Positions 7,373 to 16,761 of a stretch of DNA of 64,000 bases are shown here, piece by piece. The notes under the pieces are model-generated. The model made no database searches, had not been told where the DNA came from, and worked only from the letters and a program-made list of their open reading frames with translations. The translations under genes were made by a program, and so were the position numbers. Source of the DNA: Actinomycetes bacterium. GTDB taxonomy: Bacteria > Actinomycetota > Acidimicrobiia > Acidimicrobiales > Acidimicrobiaceae. Position 1 is the stretch's first letter. Every line of letters starts with the position of its first letter. The DNA is taken from positions 62,001 to 126,000 of the forward strand of contig JAKCDL010000004.1 in assembly GCA_021841935.1 (NCBI GenBank). The letters are read 5' to 3'.

Positions 7373-9084
7373 TGACTACTTCAGCGCTGGCGGGATTAGC
7401 AATCTTAATTTTGACCTTGGTCGTAACTGCGCCACTCTTGGGTCGATACATCTATCGCGTCTACTCAGACGAACACCAATCTCGGGAGACGAAGCTAAAC
7501 AAAGTAGAGCGAAGGTTACTCACTTGGTTAGGGGTGGACCCTAACTCCGAGCAAACTTGGAAGGCGTATGCGATCTCTCTGATAGCCTTCTCGATGGTCT
7601 CAGTTTTGTTCTTATACCTACTGCAAAGGGTTCAAAACCACCTCCCTCTCAACCCAAGTCATCTAACTTCGGTATCACCAGCCCTTGCCATCAACACGGC
7701 CATCTCTTTCGTCACCAACACGAATTGGCAAAACTACGCAGGCGAATCAACGATGACCGCTCTAACTCAAACGATTGGATTAGCGGTACAGAACTTCGTT
7801 TCTGCAGCCGTTGGCCTCTCGGTCGCAGTAGCGCTAACCAGGGGCATAACTCGCCATCGCAGTGGGACCATTGGTAACTTTTGGGTCGATCTCCTAAGGT
7901 CAACGACTCGAATCTTGATCCCAATGTCGGCATTAGTAGCGATAGCCATGGTTTCTCAAGGAGTGATCGACAACCTAACTCTCACTAAGTGCATCTCTAC
8001 GATTTCCGGAGGACATCAATGCATTCCAGGGGGATTGGTTGCGTCCCAAGAGGCAATCAAAGAACTGGGGACAAATGGAGGTGGGTACTTCAATGCCAAC
8101 TCAATCCATCCATTCGAAAACCCTAACTACATCACAAACTTCATTGAAATCTATGCGATACTCATCATCCCATTCTCGCTACCATTTGCCTTTGGAAAAT
8201 TCGCTGGACGGCGTCGAGAAGGTATAACCATCTTCGTCGTGATGATGCTTATGTGGGCAACTAGCTCGCTGCTACTTCTGCACTTCGAGACTTCTACCAA
8301 CCAGACAAGCTTGATAAAGGCAGACAAGATCGTCTCGATCTCAGGCGGCAAAGTCCTGCCCGAAGGTCAAGATCTTCGAATCTCAACTCCCTCCTGCGCG
8401 ATCTTCGCTGCATCAACCACGTCGACCTCTACCGGTGCTGTCAACTGTGCCCTCGACTCGCTTGATCCAGCGGCTTCTGGAGTTGCTCTCTTTGACATGA
8501 TGCTTGGAGAAGTAAGCCCCGGTGGAGTTGGATCAGGGTTATATGGCATTTTGATCTTTGCGATTCTGGCTGTCTTTGTCTCTGGACTAATGATCGGCAG
8601 AACTCCTGAGTACTTAGGAAAGAAGATACAAGGGGCGGAGATGAAGTTGATCACCATCTATCTTCTCATCTCCCCGGCGGCGATCATGATCCTTAGCGCT
8701 ATCGCCGTAATGGTAAAGACTTCAAAGGGCGCGATAGGAAACCCTGGTCCCCAAGGGCTAAGCGAGATAATTTACTCATTCGTCTCCACTGGAAACAACA
8801 ACGGGTCTGCTCTCGGAGGCCTCTCCTCCAATACTGACTTCTATAACATCACCCAAGCGATAAATATGGTCATAGGGCGCTTCGGACTCATGATTCCGGC
8901 TTTAGCCCTTGCCGGAGCGTTAGCCGCAAAGCAGCCAGTTCCTCAAGGTACGGGCACATTCTCGACAGACAAGCCCCTCTTTGCGTCAATTCTCATCGCA
9001 ACTATTGTCCTCGTCGTAGGACTTACCTACTTTCCAGTTCTTTCCCTCGGTCCAATCGTTGCTCACCTAAATCTTGCTAGATAG
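7372..9084 (+). CDS. kdpA: KdpA, K+-binding and channel-like subunit
   Basis: A 570-residue polytopic subunit that selects and passes K+ in the KdpFABC pump. The selectivity-filter-like repeats are visible: TNTNWQNYAGE at 115-125, TNGGGYFNANS at 234-244, and STGNNNGSALGG near 470. It has about ten hydrophobic helices, and length and order match the family (E. coli KdpA is 557 residues). It starts by overlapping the kdpF stop codon and ends 14 bp before the proposed kdpB start, so the subunits should be made in stoichiometric amounts from one transcript. Confidence 0.97.
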   Translation: MTTSALAGLAILILTLVVTAPLLGRYIYRVYSDEHQSRETKLNKVERRLLTWLGVDPNSEQTWKAYAISLIAFSMVSVLFLYLLQRVQNHLPLNPSHLTSVSPALAINTAISFVTNTNWQNYAGESTMTALTQTIGLAVQNFVSAAVGLSVAVALTRGITRHRSGTIGNFWVDLLRSTTRILIPMSALVAIAMVSQGVIDNLTLTKCISTISGGHQCIPGGLVASQEAIKELGTNGGGYFNANSIHPFENPNYITNFIEIYAILIIPFSLPFAFGKFAGRRREGITIFVVMMLMWATSSLLLLHFETSTNQTSLIKADKIVSISGGKVLPEGQDLRISTPSCAIFAASTTSTSTGAVNCALDSLDPAASGVALFDMMLGEVSPGGVGSGLYGILIFAILAVFVSGLMIGRTPEYLGKKIQGAEMKLITIYLLISPAAIMILSAIAVMVKTSKGAIGNPGPQGLSEIIYSFVSTGNNNGSALGGLSSNTDFYNITQAINMVIGRFGLMIPALALAGALAAKQPVPQGTGTFSTDKPLFASILIATIVLVVGLTYFPVLSLGPIVAHLNLAR

Positions 9085-9098
9085 AGAAAGGAACCACC

Positions 9099-11174
9099 AT
9101 TTCTACTGACCTTTCAACCAAACCCACTCCCGCCCCAGCTGAGTCGAGCTCGATATTTGACCGTCGATATCTCGCAGAAAATATCGTTGAGTCTCTAAAG
9201 AAGCTCGACCCTAGACAGCTTTGGCACAACCCAGTAATGTTCGTTGTCGAGATCGGAACTGCCTTTGCCACTATCGACTTTCTTGCAACGCTCGACAAGC
9301 AAAGTTCAACTGATATCATCTTTGCCATTTCAGTTCTCATCTGGCTCTTCTTTACCCTCGTCTTTGCCAACTTCTCCGAGGTAGTGGCTGAACGACGAGG
9401 TAGGGCCCAAGCGGCCTCACTAAGGAGTGCGCGCACCTCCCTAGTAGCGAGAGTTATCAACGGCGACACCATTACAGAGGTGCCGGCCGAGACGCTTCAA
9501 GTAGGCGATAGATGTCGCGTCTCAGCCGGCGAGGTAATCCCATGCGATGGCGAGGTAATCGAAGGCATAGCATCCGTCGATGAATCGGCTATCACCGGAG
9601 AATCAGCTCCAGTGATACGAGAAGCTGGCGGTGATAGATCCTCTGTTACCGGTGGAACCAAGGTTCTCTCAGATGAGATAGTAGTGATCGTTACACAAGA
9701 GCCAGGGAAGAGCTTTCTCGAAAAGATGATTTCATTGGTTGAAGGAGCAAATAGGCAGAAGACCCCTAACGAGGTTGCTCTCAACATACTGCTATCGGGA
9801 CTGAGCATCATTCTTCTTCTCTCAGTCGCAACCCTGCAACCCTTTGCAATCTTTTCACACTCGCCCCAAGGCATAGTGGTACTCGTGGCACTTTTGGTTT
9901 GTCTTATACCTACAACCATTGGCGCACTCCTTTCAGCGATTGGAATTGCAGGTATCGACCGCCTGGTAAAGCAGAACGTTCTAGCAACCTCTGGAAGGGC
10001 CGTTGAAGCAGCCGGGGACTGCAATACCCTCCTCCTTGATAAGACCGGGACGATAACATATGGGAATCGACAGGCAGTTGCCTTCTACCCATCCTCCTCG
10101 TCGACCGAGAGGGAGTTGGCTTTGGCGGCTCGACTAGCTAGCCTTGCCGACCAAACTCCTGAAGGACGCTCAATCGTCGAGCTCTCCGAGAGCCTCATTG
10201 ACAAAGACCAATCGGCAACAAATATCGATCCCAGCGAGTGGATATCGATTCCTTTCAGCGCAAATACTCGAATGAGTGGAGTTGACATCGGCGGCTCGTC
10301 GTATCGAAAGGGCGCAGGGGACGCTGTGGCAAGTTGGGTCGTTCAAAATGGGGGGTCCATAGACCAAGGATCACTAGACAGAGTCTCCGAAATTGCCTCA
10401 AACGGAGGCACTCCATTACTGGTGGCACAAGATGACCGCTGCCTTGGAGTTGTCTATCTAAAGGACGTCGTCAAAAAAGATATTGCAGCTCGCTTTGCGA
10501 CTATGAGGGCACTTGGAATTAGGACCGTCATGGTTACAGGCGATAACCCCGTAACAGCCGCAGTTATCGCCAAAGAGGCCGGCGTAGACGACTTCATCGC
10601 TCAGGCTACCCCCGAGGATAAATTAAGCTACATTCGAGCAGAACAAAGGAGCGGTTCGCTAGTTGCAATGACGGGTGACGGCACCAATGACGCTCCCGCT
10701 CTAGCCCAAGCAGACGTTGGAGTTGCAATGAACTCCGGAACTCAAGCCGCTAAAGAGGCCGGAAACATGGTGGATCTCGACTCCAACCCAACGAAACTGC
10801 TGGAGATAGTTGAAATTGGAAAGCAACTCCTCATAACAAGGGGGTCCCTAACCACGTTTTCGATTGCGAATGACATCGCCAAGTACTTCGCGATAATTCC
10901 AGCTATGTTTCAAAAGGTATTCCCGGCACTCAAACCCTTGAATATCATGCACCTAACAAATGCCCACACCGCAATCTTGGCTGCAGTTATCTTCAACGCC
11001 CTCATCATCGTCGCTCTTATACCGCTAGCACTACGAGGTGTAAAGTTTCGAGCGACGTCGTCCTCATCTATCCTTCGGAGAAATCTTTCGATCTATGGAA
11101 TTGGCGGAGTAGTTCTCCCATTCATCGCAATCAAAGCGATCGACGTCGTCCTAACGCTAATTGGAGTAAAGTAA
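9099..11174 (+). CDS. kdpB: KdpB, P-type ATPase subunit (probable ATT start)
   Basis: Catalytic subunit of the K+ pump: 691 residues if started at ATT 9099. Numbered from there, the actuator TGES is at 166-169 and the phosphorylated Asp at 314 in DKTGT. The hinge TGDGTNDAPAL and the MVTGDNPVTAAVIAKEAG segment are both intact. The first ATG, at 9237, would remove the conserved entry DRRYLAENIVESLKKLDPRQ that precedes NPVMFVVEIG in all family members. Between the upstream in-frame stop (9078-9080) and 9237 there is no ATG, GTG or TTG. ATT at 9099 lies seven bases after AGAAAGGA, so it is the best initiator. Followed directly by kdpC. Confidence 0.93.
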   Translation: MSTDLSTKPTPAPAESSSIFDRRYLAENIVESLKKLDPRQLWHNPVMFVVEIGTAFATIDFLATLDKQSSTDIIFAISVLIWLFFTLVFANFSEVVAERRGRAQAASLRSARTSLVARVINGDTITEVPAETLQVGDRCRVSAGEVIPCDGEVIEGIASVDESAITGESAPVIREAGGDRSSVTGGTKVLSDEIVVIVTQEPGKSFLEKMISLVEGANRQKTPNEVALNILLSGLSIILLLSVATLQPFAIFSHSPQGIVVLVALLVCLIPTTIGALLSAIGIAGIDRLVKQNVLATSGRAVEAAGDCNTLLLDKTGTITYGNRQAVAFYPSSSSTERELALAARLASLADQTPEGRSIVELSESLIDKDQSATNIDPSEWISIPFSANTRMSGVDIGGSSYRKGAGDAVASWVVQNGGSIDQGSLDRVSEIASNGGTPLLVAQDDRCLGVVYLKDVVKKDIAARFATMRALGIRTVMVTGDNPVTAAVIAKEAGVDDFIAQATPEDKLSYIRAEQRSGSLVAMTGDGTNDAPALAQADVGVAMNSGTQAAKEAGNMVDLDSNPTKLLEIVEIGKQLLITRGSLTTFSIANDIAKYFAIIPAMFQKVFPALKPLNIMHLTNAHTAILAAVIFNALIIVALIPLALRGVKFRATSSSSILRRNLSIYGIGGVVLPFIAIKAIDVVLTLIGVK

Positions 11175-11747
11175 GTGTTTCGGTATATCAAATCTGCTTT
11201 GAACATCTTCGTTCTACTGACGGTCCTGACTGGCCTCATATATCCTGCTGCTATCCTCTTCGTCAGCCAAACTGCATTTAGCAACAGGGCAAATGGATCT
11301 CTTGTAAGTATCGGCAATAAAACTGTTGGCTCATCGCTATTAGCTCAAAGCTTTCAGGGGGACCAGTGGTTTCAACCACGCCCCTCGGCAGTTGGATATT
11401 CGGGAACCACCTCTGGACCTTCGAACTTAGCTCTAAGTAACCCAGCGCTAAGTGCACAGATCAAAAAACTTTCAGAGACATACAGAAGACAAAACTCGCT
11501 TTCACCAAGTACGGCCGTTCCTGCGGATGCTGTAACTGAATCCGGTTCTGGCCTTGACCCAAATATCTCACTAATAAATGCGGAGCTACAGGCCCCCCGC
11601 GTTGCCAAAGCACGTTCACTTAACCTCGGTGTAGTCGAGTCTCTCATAAAAAACGCCACATCAAGCTCACCCTCATATCTCTTTGGTACAAAGACTGTAA
11701 ATGTCGTGATTCTCAACCTAGATTTAATGAAGTTACGAGTGCGGTGA
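11175..11747 (+). CDS. kdpC: KdpC, accessory subunit of the K+-transporting ATPase
   Basis: A 190-residue protein with one N-terminal helix and a periplasm-side domain. The family signatures TVLTGLIYPA, GSSLLAQSFQ, WFQPRPSA and SGLDPNIS are followed by PRVAKAR. It begins at GTG immediately after the kdpB stop (TAAGTG), so it is translationally coupled. KdpC is thought to raise ATP affinity of the complex. Ends three bases before kdpD. Confidence 0.96.
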   Translation: MFRYIKSALNIFVLLTVLTGLIYPAAILFVSQTAFSNRANGSLVSIGNKTVGSSLLAQSFQGDQWFQPRPSAVGYSGTTSGPSNLALSNPALSAQIKKLSETYRRQNSLSPSTAVPADAVTESGSGLDPNISLINAELQAPRVAKARSLNLGVVESLIKNATSSSPSYLFGTKTVNVVILNLDLMKLRVR

Positions 11748-11750
11748 AGT

Positions 11751-14261
11751 ATGCGTGGAGAACTCCGAATCTATCTTGGCTGTGCGGCGGGGGTCGGAAA
11801 GACCTGCGCAATGCTGACCGAGGGGCACAGCCGAAAGAGTAGAGGCACCGACGTTATCGTGGGATACGTCGAAACCCATGGAAGGCAAAAGACGAGCTCA
11901 CTCGTTGACGGCCTCGAAGTTGCTCCACGCAAAAAAGTATCCCACAGAGGTAAGACTCTCGAAGAGATGGACGTCGACTACATCCTAGAGAGAATGCCCC
12001 AAGTCGTACTTATCGACGAACTCGCCCACAGCAATGTGGCAATGTCTCAACGCGAAAAACGCTTTGAAGACGTTAGGGCGATACTAAACGCTGGAATTAC
12101 GGTAATTGGAACGCTAAATATCCAACACCTCGAAAGTCTGAACGACGTAATCTTTGAGATCACCGGGGTTCGGCAGAACGAAACTGTTCCGGATAGTTTT
12201 GTGCGCTCAGCGGACCAAATCGAACTCGTCGACATGGCACCAGAGGCTCTCCGTAGAAGAATTGCACATGGTAACGTCTATCCACTTGAGAGATCCGAGG
12301 CGGCACTAAACAACTTCTTCAAAGTCGAGAACCTATCTGCACTTAGAGAGTTGGCCCTACTTTGGCTTGCAGACAGGGTCGAGGAGTCGCTTAAGGCCTT
12401 TCGCGAAAGGCACGCTCAGGGTCAAAGTTGGGAGACCAAAGAGCGAATTCTCGTTGCCCTTAGCGGAGTACCTGGAAACGACCAACTGATCCGCCGCGCG
12501 GCACGCTTGGCGATGCGAAGTCGCGGCAGTCTGATCGGCGTGCACGTCTCATCACAAGATGGACTCGCATCGCCAAATCTCTCGACCCTAGAGCGCCAGA
12601 AAGAGCTACTAGCTTCACTCGGAGGCACCTACCTCGAGGTTTCGGCCACATCTATTGTGGGTGGAGTCATGCAGGTCGCAAAGGCCGAGAGCATCACTCA
12701 AATTGTCCTCGGCGCTTCGGGGCAAAGTCACCTGAAGCGCTTTGTTGGTAACGATATTATCGACGAAGTAGTGCGCGCTTCGGGGCATGGAATCGACGTT
12801 CACGTTGTATCTGTTGAAGGTAGTGAAGGTTCGAAAAAGGCAAGGATCCTCGAGCGATTAATCCACAGCTACAGCGATTCTGTAAAGACGTATCGATCCT
12901 TTGCGCTACTTTCAACGGTCCTTGTTTTGCCTCTAGCGACCTTCATACTCTCCCACTTTCGCCACCAATTGGATATATCGGCCACAACCCAAATCTTCCT
13001 CCTCCTCGTGACCGCTATTGGCTTCATCGGGGGACTGATTCAATCGATCGTTGGTGCGATAGTTGGTTTCCTACTTCTCAACTTCTACTTTGCGCCGCCG
13101 ATCCATACATTTACCATAAGCAACTCGCGAGACCTGATTACCCTTATCACATTTCTGATCGTCTCGAGTGCCTTTGGATTTTTGATTGACCTACAACGTC
13201 GACGGTTAGTTGCAAGCAGACACAACGAGATCAAGTCTCGCATCCACGGCCGTGCCGCTGAAATCCTGGTTACATCGAGTGATCCATCCCTTGAGATGGT
13301 CGTAGAACTAAGAAAGCAGCTACGAAGGTCCTTTGCGATATTGGTCAAAGGCGATCTCGAAAAGGGCGAAGTTGTAGCAGCAGACGGAGTTCGCGCTAGC
13401 GACGATAACGAGACGATTCAGATCAACCTAGCAGACGGCATTCACAGTTTGCACCTTTCCGACGGAGTCCTTGAACCCTTCGACTTTGAGGTACTAGCCA
13501 TTTTGAAGCCACAACTCGAGGCCACCCTCACCTCTCGAGCCCTCACCGAAGAGCGCCGAAGGTCTGAAGCACTTAAACAAGGCGATGACTTCCGTAAGTC
13601 AATACTCGCCGCGGTAAGCCACGACCTAAGGACTCCCCTAGCTGCGATCCGAGCAGCCGCATCGGGCCTCTTGGAGGGCGACGTAAAGCTAGAGCCCGAC
13701 CTCGAGAAAGAACTCGTCAAGACAATCGACGACGAAGCCCGAAATCTAACTTCGATAGTCTCAAACCTTCTCGATCTGACGCGAATCAACATGGGTGGAG
13801 TATCCGTCATGCCTCAACCAACCTCGACCGCAGATGTAGTGGATCAGACATTACTTTCAATGAGAAGAAACCTAAAGCGAATCGTCAACAACGTCGCAGA
13901 AAGTACAGAGTCGATCAACGCAGACCAGGCACTTCTCGAGAGAGCCCTCGCGAACATAATCGAGAACGCGATCGCATTTTCACCTAATGAGTCGATGGTG
14001 GAGATCAATGCAACTTCCAATGAAGATAGCGTAGTTATAGAGGTTCAAGACGAAGGAGTTGGGATCGCACAGGACGACATCCACAGGGTATTTGAACCCT
14101 TCCAACGCTCTGGTGATCGATCTGCTAGACCTGGAATTGGTTTAGGCCTTGCCGTTGCACGAGGATTTGTAGAGGCACAAGGTGGGAGGCTAGAGGTTAT
14201 CTCCGACCTCGGAGTTGGAACAAAAGTACGAATAATCATGAATAGGGCCACCACGAGATGA
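11751..14261 (+). CDS. kdpD: KdpD, sensor histidine kinase
   Basis: An 836-residue membrane sensor. The N-terminal KdpD domain has Walker A GCAAGVGKT at 10-18 and VVLIDELAHSN. A universal-stress-protein fold follows (about 225-360). Four closely spaced helices (about 380-470, the DUF4118 unit) come next, then a GAF-like stretch and the kinase core, with His624 in VSHDLRTPLAAI and the ATP lid motifs NIIENAIAFS, DEGVGI and GIGLGLAV. Family members sense K+ limitation, and in several Gram-positives the stress-protein domain binds cyclic di-AMP; whether this one does cannot be read from sequence. Overlaps kdpE by ATGA. Confidence 0.96.
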   Translation: MRGELRIYLGCAAGVGKTCAMLTEGHSRKSRGTDVIVGYVETHGRQKTSSLVDGLEVAPRKKVSHRGKTLEEMDVDYILERMPQVVLIDELAHSNVAMSQREKRFEDVRAILNAGITVIGTLNIQHLESLNDVIFEITGVRQNETVPDSFVRSADQIELVDMAPEALRRRIAHGNVYPLERSEAALNNFFKVENLSALRELALLWLADRVEESLKAFRERHAQGQSWETKERILVALSGVPGNDQLIRRAARLAMRSRGSLIGVHVSSQDGLASPNLSTLERQKELLASLGGTYLEVSATSIVGGVMQVAKAESITQIVLGASGQSHLKRFVGNDIIDEVVRASGHGIDVHVVSVEGSEGSKKARILERLIHSYSDSVKTYRSFALLSTVLVLPLATFILSHFRHQLDISATTQIFLLLVTAIGFIGGLIQSIVGAIVGFLLLNFYFAPPIHTFTISNSRDLITLITFLIVSSAFGFLIDLQRRRLVASRHNEIKSRIHGRAAEILVTSSDPSLEMVVELRKQLRRSFAILVKGDLEKGEVVAADGVRASDDNETIQINLADGIHSLHLSDGVLEPFDFEVLAILKPQLEATLTSRALTEERRRSEALKQGDDFRKSILAAVSHDLRTPLAAIRAAASGLLEGDVKLEPDLEKELVKTIDDEARNLTSIVSNLLDLTRINMGGVSVMPQPTSTADVVDQTLLSMRRNLKRIVNNVAESTESINADQALLERALANIIENAIAFSPNESMVEINATSNEDSVVIEVQDEGVGIAQDDIHRVFEPFQRSGDRSARPGIGLGLAVARGFVEAQGGRLEVISDLGVGTKVRIIMNRATTR

Positions 14262-14944
14262 AGATCCTCTTCGTCGAAGACGACACCTCATTTGCAAATG
14301 CACTTCTGATTTCACTACGCGCTCGAGGCAACGAAGTAAAGCACGTCTCAACTGGTAAATCGGCGATCGTGGCCTTCGCAAATGCAAAGTTCGACGTCGT
14401 AATTTTGGATCTTGGACTATCTGATATGGACGGCACGGAGGTTCTAAAGGCGATTAGGAGTAAGGCAAATACACCCGTTCTCGTACTATCAGCCCGAATG
14501 GGTGAAGTGTCCAAAGTTGAGGCCCTTGACTTAGGTGCTGACGACTATGTGACTAAGCCATTTGGATTTGGCGAATTTTTGGCTCGCCTCCGAGCTGCCC
14601 ATAGACGCGGTTCACCTGGACCGATCAACCAAATTCTCAAAATCGGTGAACTTCAATTCAATCTCGCTCAGAAGGAGATAACGTCACAAGCCAAACCAAC
14701 GCCGAAACTCACTCCCACCGAATGGTCACTTCTAGAGGTACTCGCCCTCGAAAATAGCAGAATTGTTCCACGGGAAGAACTTCTCAGGCGTGTTTGGGGA
14801 GAGGCATTTATAAATGAGTACGACTACTTGCGCGTCTACGTCTCTCAGCTGAGGCGAAAGTTGGAGGTAGATCCAGCTGAACCCGCCTACCTTCTTACCG
14901 AACCGGGTATCGGCTATCGCCTCATTGCAGAAGTTGTAGGTTGA
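14258..14944 (+). CDS. kdpE: KdpE, OmpR-family response regulator
   Basis: A 228-residue transcription factor with a receiver domain (acidic pair at 8-9, phospho-acceptor Asp51 in VILDLGL, conserved Lys in VTKPF near 101) and a C-terminal winged helix (LTPTEWSLLEVLALENSRIVPREELLRRVWG, then the YLRVYVSQLRRKL recognition region). Starts inside the last codon of kdpD. It should activate the kdp operon when phosphorylated by KdpD, probably from the repeats at 7051-7092. Confidence 0.96.
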   Translation: MKILFVEDDTSFANALLISLRARGNEVKHVSTGKSAIVAFANAKFDVVILDLGLSDMDGTEVLKAIRSKANTPVLVLSARMGEVSKVEALDLGADDYVTKPFGFGEFLARLRAAHRRGSPGPINQILKIGELQFNLAQKEITSQAKPTPKLTPTEWSLLEVLALENSRIVPREELLRRVWGEAFINEYDYLRVYVSQLRRKLEVDPAEPAYLLTEPGIGYRLIAEVVG

Positions 14945-15157
14945 CAACCTTTACGAATCGAGCTCGATAACTTCGTCGACTCACGAATAATCGGCGAGAA
15001 TGTAGAGTCAACCTGATCGAAGATCTGCTACCTCTAATTCCAGGTCCCAATCAAAAGCGCCATTGAACTAAACCAAGGGCACTTTTGATGATTGCTAGTG
15101 TTGAATCTCTCGTTATTCGATCTACCGATAACCATCCTTGAGATGGTCGATCAGCGT

Positions 15158-15349
15158 CTACTCAATGATCTTGATGGCGAGCTCGGGACAGAGTTGAACT
15201 GCCTTCTTTGCAGCCTCAAGGTGGCTATCTTTTAGTTGATTTCGACTCAGGATTGGATAGTGCCACTTATCCATCTCAATGTATTCAGCGAGAAGCGCAG
15301 CACAAGTACCATGTCCCTGACATCTCGTTGGATCAATAACAATCTTCAT
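15158..15349 (-). CDS. Single-cluster ferredoxin, 3-Cys type
   Basis: A 63-residue iron-sulfur protein with Cys10, Cys16 and Cys54 (CQGHGTC ... CP). The second position of the usual CxxCxxC is His13, so a [3Fe-4S] cluster is expected, as in ferredoxins that serve P450s and similar enzymes. It is the last gene of a five-gene operon. Its ATG overlaps the stop of the NuoF-like gene (ATGA), which points to a direct electron carrier for that flavoprotein. No signal peptide, so cytosolic. Confidence 0.88.
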   Translation of the reverse strand: MKIVIDPTRCQGHGTCAALLAEYIEMDKWHYPILSRNQLKDSHLEAAKKAVQLCPELAIKIIE

Positions 15350-16713
15350 CTGCCACTCGCAGCCGCTAAGTTACCTTGGCTCTTCTTGGGCAAAAGCATC
15401 GATTGGTGGCTCGAGGACGCGACCGAACACTTGCCAGCCTTGTGCAACTTGATCTCATCGCCAAATGCTGCGACCGTAGATCTAACGTGAGCGATAACGC
15501 CATCTGGGTGCTGGCAACCTCCACGCCTTTCGACGAGGGGAATTACTGCCTTCAGCTCTGATATCCCGCGGTCAACATTTGAAGAGAGTGCAATTCGAGC
15601 GAAGGCCGTTGAAATTTCCGGAAGCCCATAGACACAAGGGCCACATTGGCCAGCACTCTGTTCGGTCAAATAGTCGACGATAGAGGCTGCTTCAACGACT
15701 GGACACGTCTCCTTAGATAGCACCCCGAGAATCCCTGCACCGATCGATAGCTTCTTCTCTGCTAGAGTCACATCGTCATAGGTCAGCTTCAATTCACTCT
15801 CGTCACGCACGTTGAGCCATCCGCCGAAGTAACCTCCGACCAATACAGCTCGAACAGATTGTGCCTTAGCTTCTCTAAGTATCTCCCCGACTGAAACACC
15901 GGAGCTAACCTCATATAGACCTGGTCGACCAACTGCACCTGAAACAGTGACGAGTCTGCTCCCCGAATCAAATCCAGACCGACCAGATCGATACCAATCT
16001 GCACCAAAGCGTAGTATCAAACCTAGGTGGGCGAAAGTCTCGACATTGGAAAGTAGTGTCGGCTGACCCTTGACACCAGAGACGGCAACTCGATCGATCG
16101 AAAACTTTGGAAGCGCTGGGCCCTTTTCGATACGACGAATTACAGATGTCTCTTGACCTGCGACGTAAGTCGCTGGGGCGTCAACGATCGAAATCTTAGC
16201 TTCGTTGAAACCCCTCTCCTTGCGCTCGCGGATTGCAGCATTGACAGCTGAATGTGCCTCTTTGTCCTTAACGTAGATGTATACGCCCTTAGCGCTTAGG
16301 ACCTCGGCTACCATCACCAATCCATCTATCACAAGGTGAGGGTTGGTCTTCAGAAGCGTCGAGTCTTTGATCGATAGTGGCTCTGACTCTGCACCATTTG
16401 CTACTATGTAACATCCCTTCTTGCGATCGGCTTGGTAAACTGCTGCGAGCTTCTTGTAAAAGGGAAACTTGGCACCGCCACGTCCAGTGAGATTAGCAAC
16501 CCGTAGCGAATCGGATACCAAAGAGTAGGTAAAGCCCGTCGGGATTCTCCCGTAATTAGAGATGTGATCTGAGAGACTCATCCTCGAACGACTTTGAGCG
16601 TCACCAGCAAAGGCAATCTCGGGATTCGACGTCTTCCAGTTGGAATCCCAACCAAGAGTAAGCCGACGGGCCCCAGACGGTGCCATGATAGATGTAGAAG
16701 TACTTTCCGTCAT
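15346..16713 (-). CDS. NuoF-like NADH:acceptor oxidoreductase (flavin/Fe-S)
   Basis: A 455-residue soluble protein related to the NADH-binding subunit of complex I. The FMN/NADH site GRGGAKF is at 77-83, ANGAESEP near 106-112 and GQETSVIRRIE near 186-196. An SLBB-like segment (GRPGLYEVSSG) starts near 262, and the Fe-S region reads SAGQCGPC at 353-360 with Cys400 in RRGGCQHPDG. Classical NuoF has SCGxCxPC; here the first Cys is Ala354, leaving three Cys ligands. This replacement seems typical of the actinobacterial NuoF-like group found with membrane ferric-reductase-like proteins. Likely takes electrons from NAD(P)H and passes them to the membrane partner or ferredoxin encoded beside it. Confidence 0.87.
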   Translation of the reverse strand: MTESTSTSIMAPSGARRLTLGWDSNWKTSNPEIAFAGDAQSRSRMSLSDHISNYGRIPTGFTYSLVSDSLRVANLTGRGGAKFPFYKKLAAVYQADRKKGCYIVANGAESEPLSIKDSTLLKTNPHLVIDGLVMVAEVLSAKGVYIYVKDKEAHSAVNAAIRERKERGFNEAKISIVDAPATYVAGQETSVIRRIEKGPALPKFSIDRVAVSGVKGQPTLLSNVETFAHLGLILRFGADWYRSGRSGFDSGSRLVTVSGAVGRPGLYEVSSGVSVGEILREAKAQSVRAVLVGGYFGGWLNVRDESELKLTYDDVTLAEKKLSIGAGILGVLSKETCPVVEAASIVDYLTEQSAGQCGPCVYGLPEISTAFARIALSSNVDRGISELKAVIPLVERRGGCQHPDGVIAHVRSTVAAFGDEIKLHKAGKCSVASSSHQSMLLPKKSQGNLAAASGR

Positions 16714-16761
16714 CTTCCTTCATTCCTTACTTTTGTCAAAACTGCTACGACTTGCTAATTC

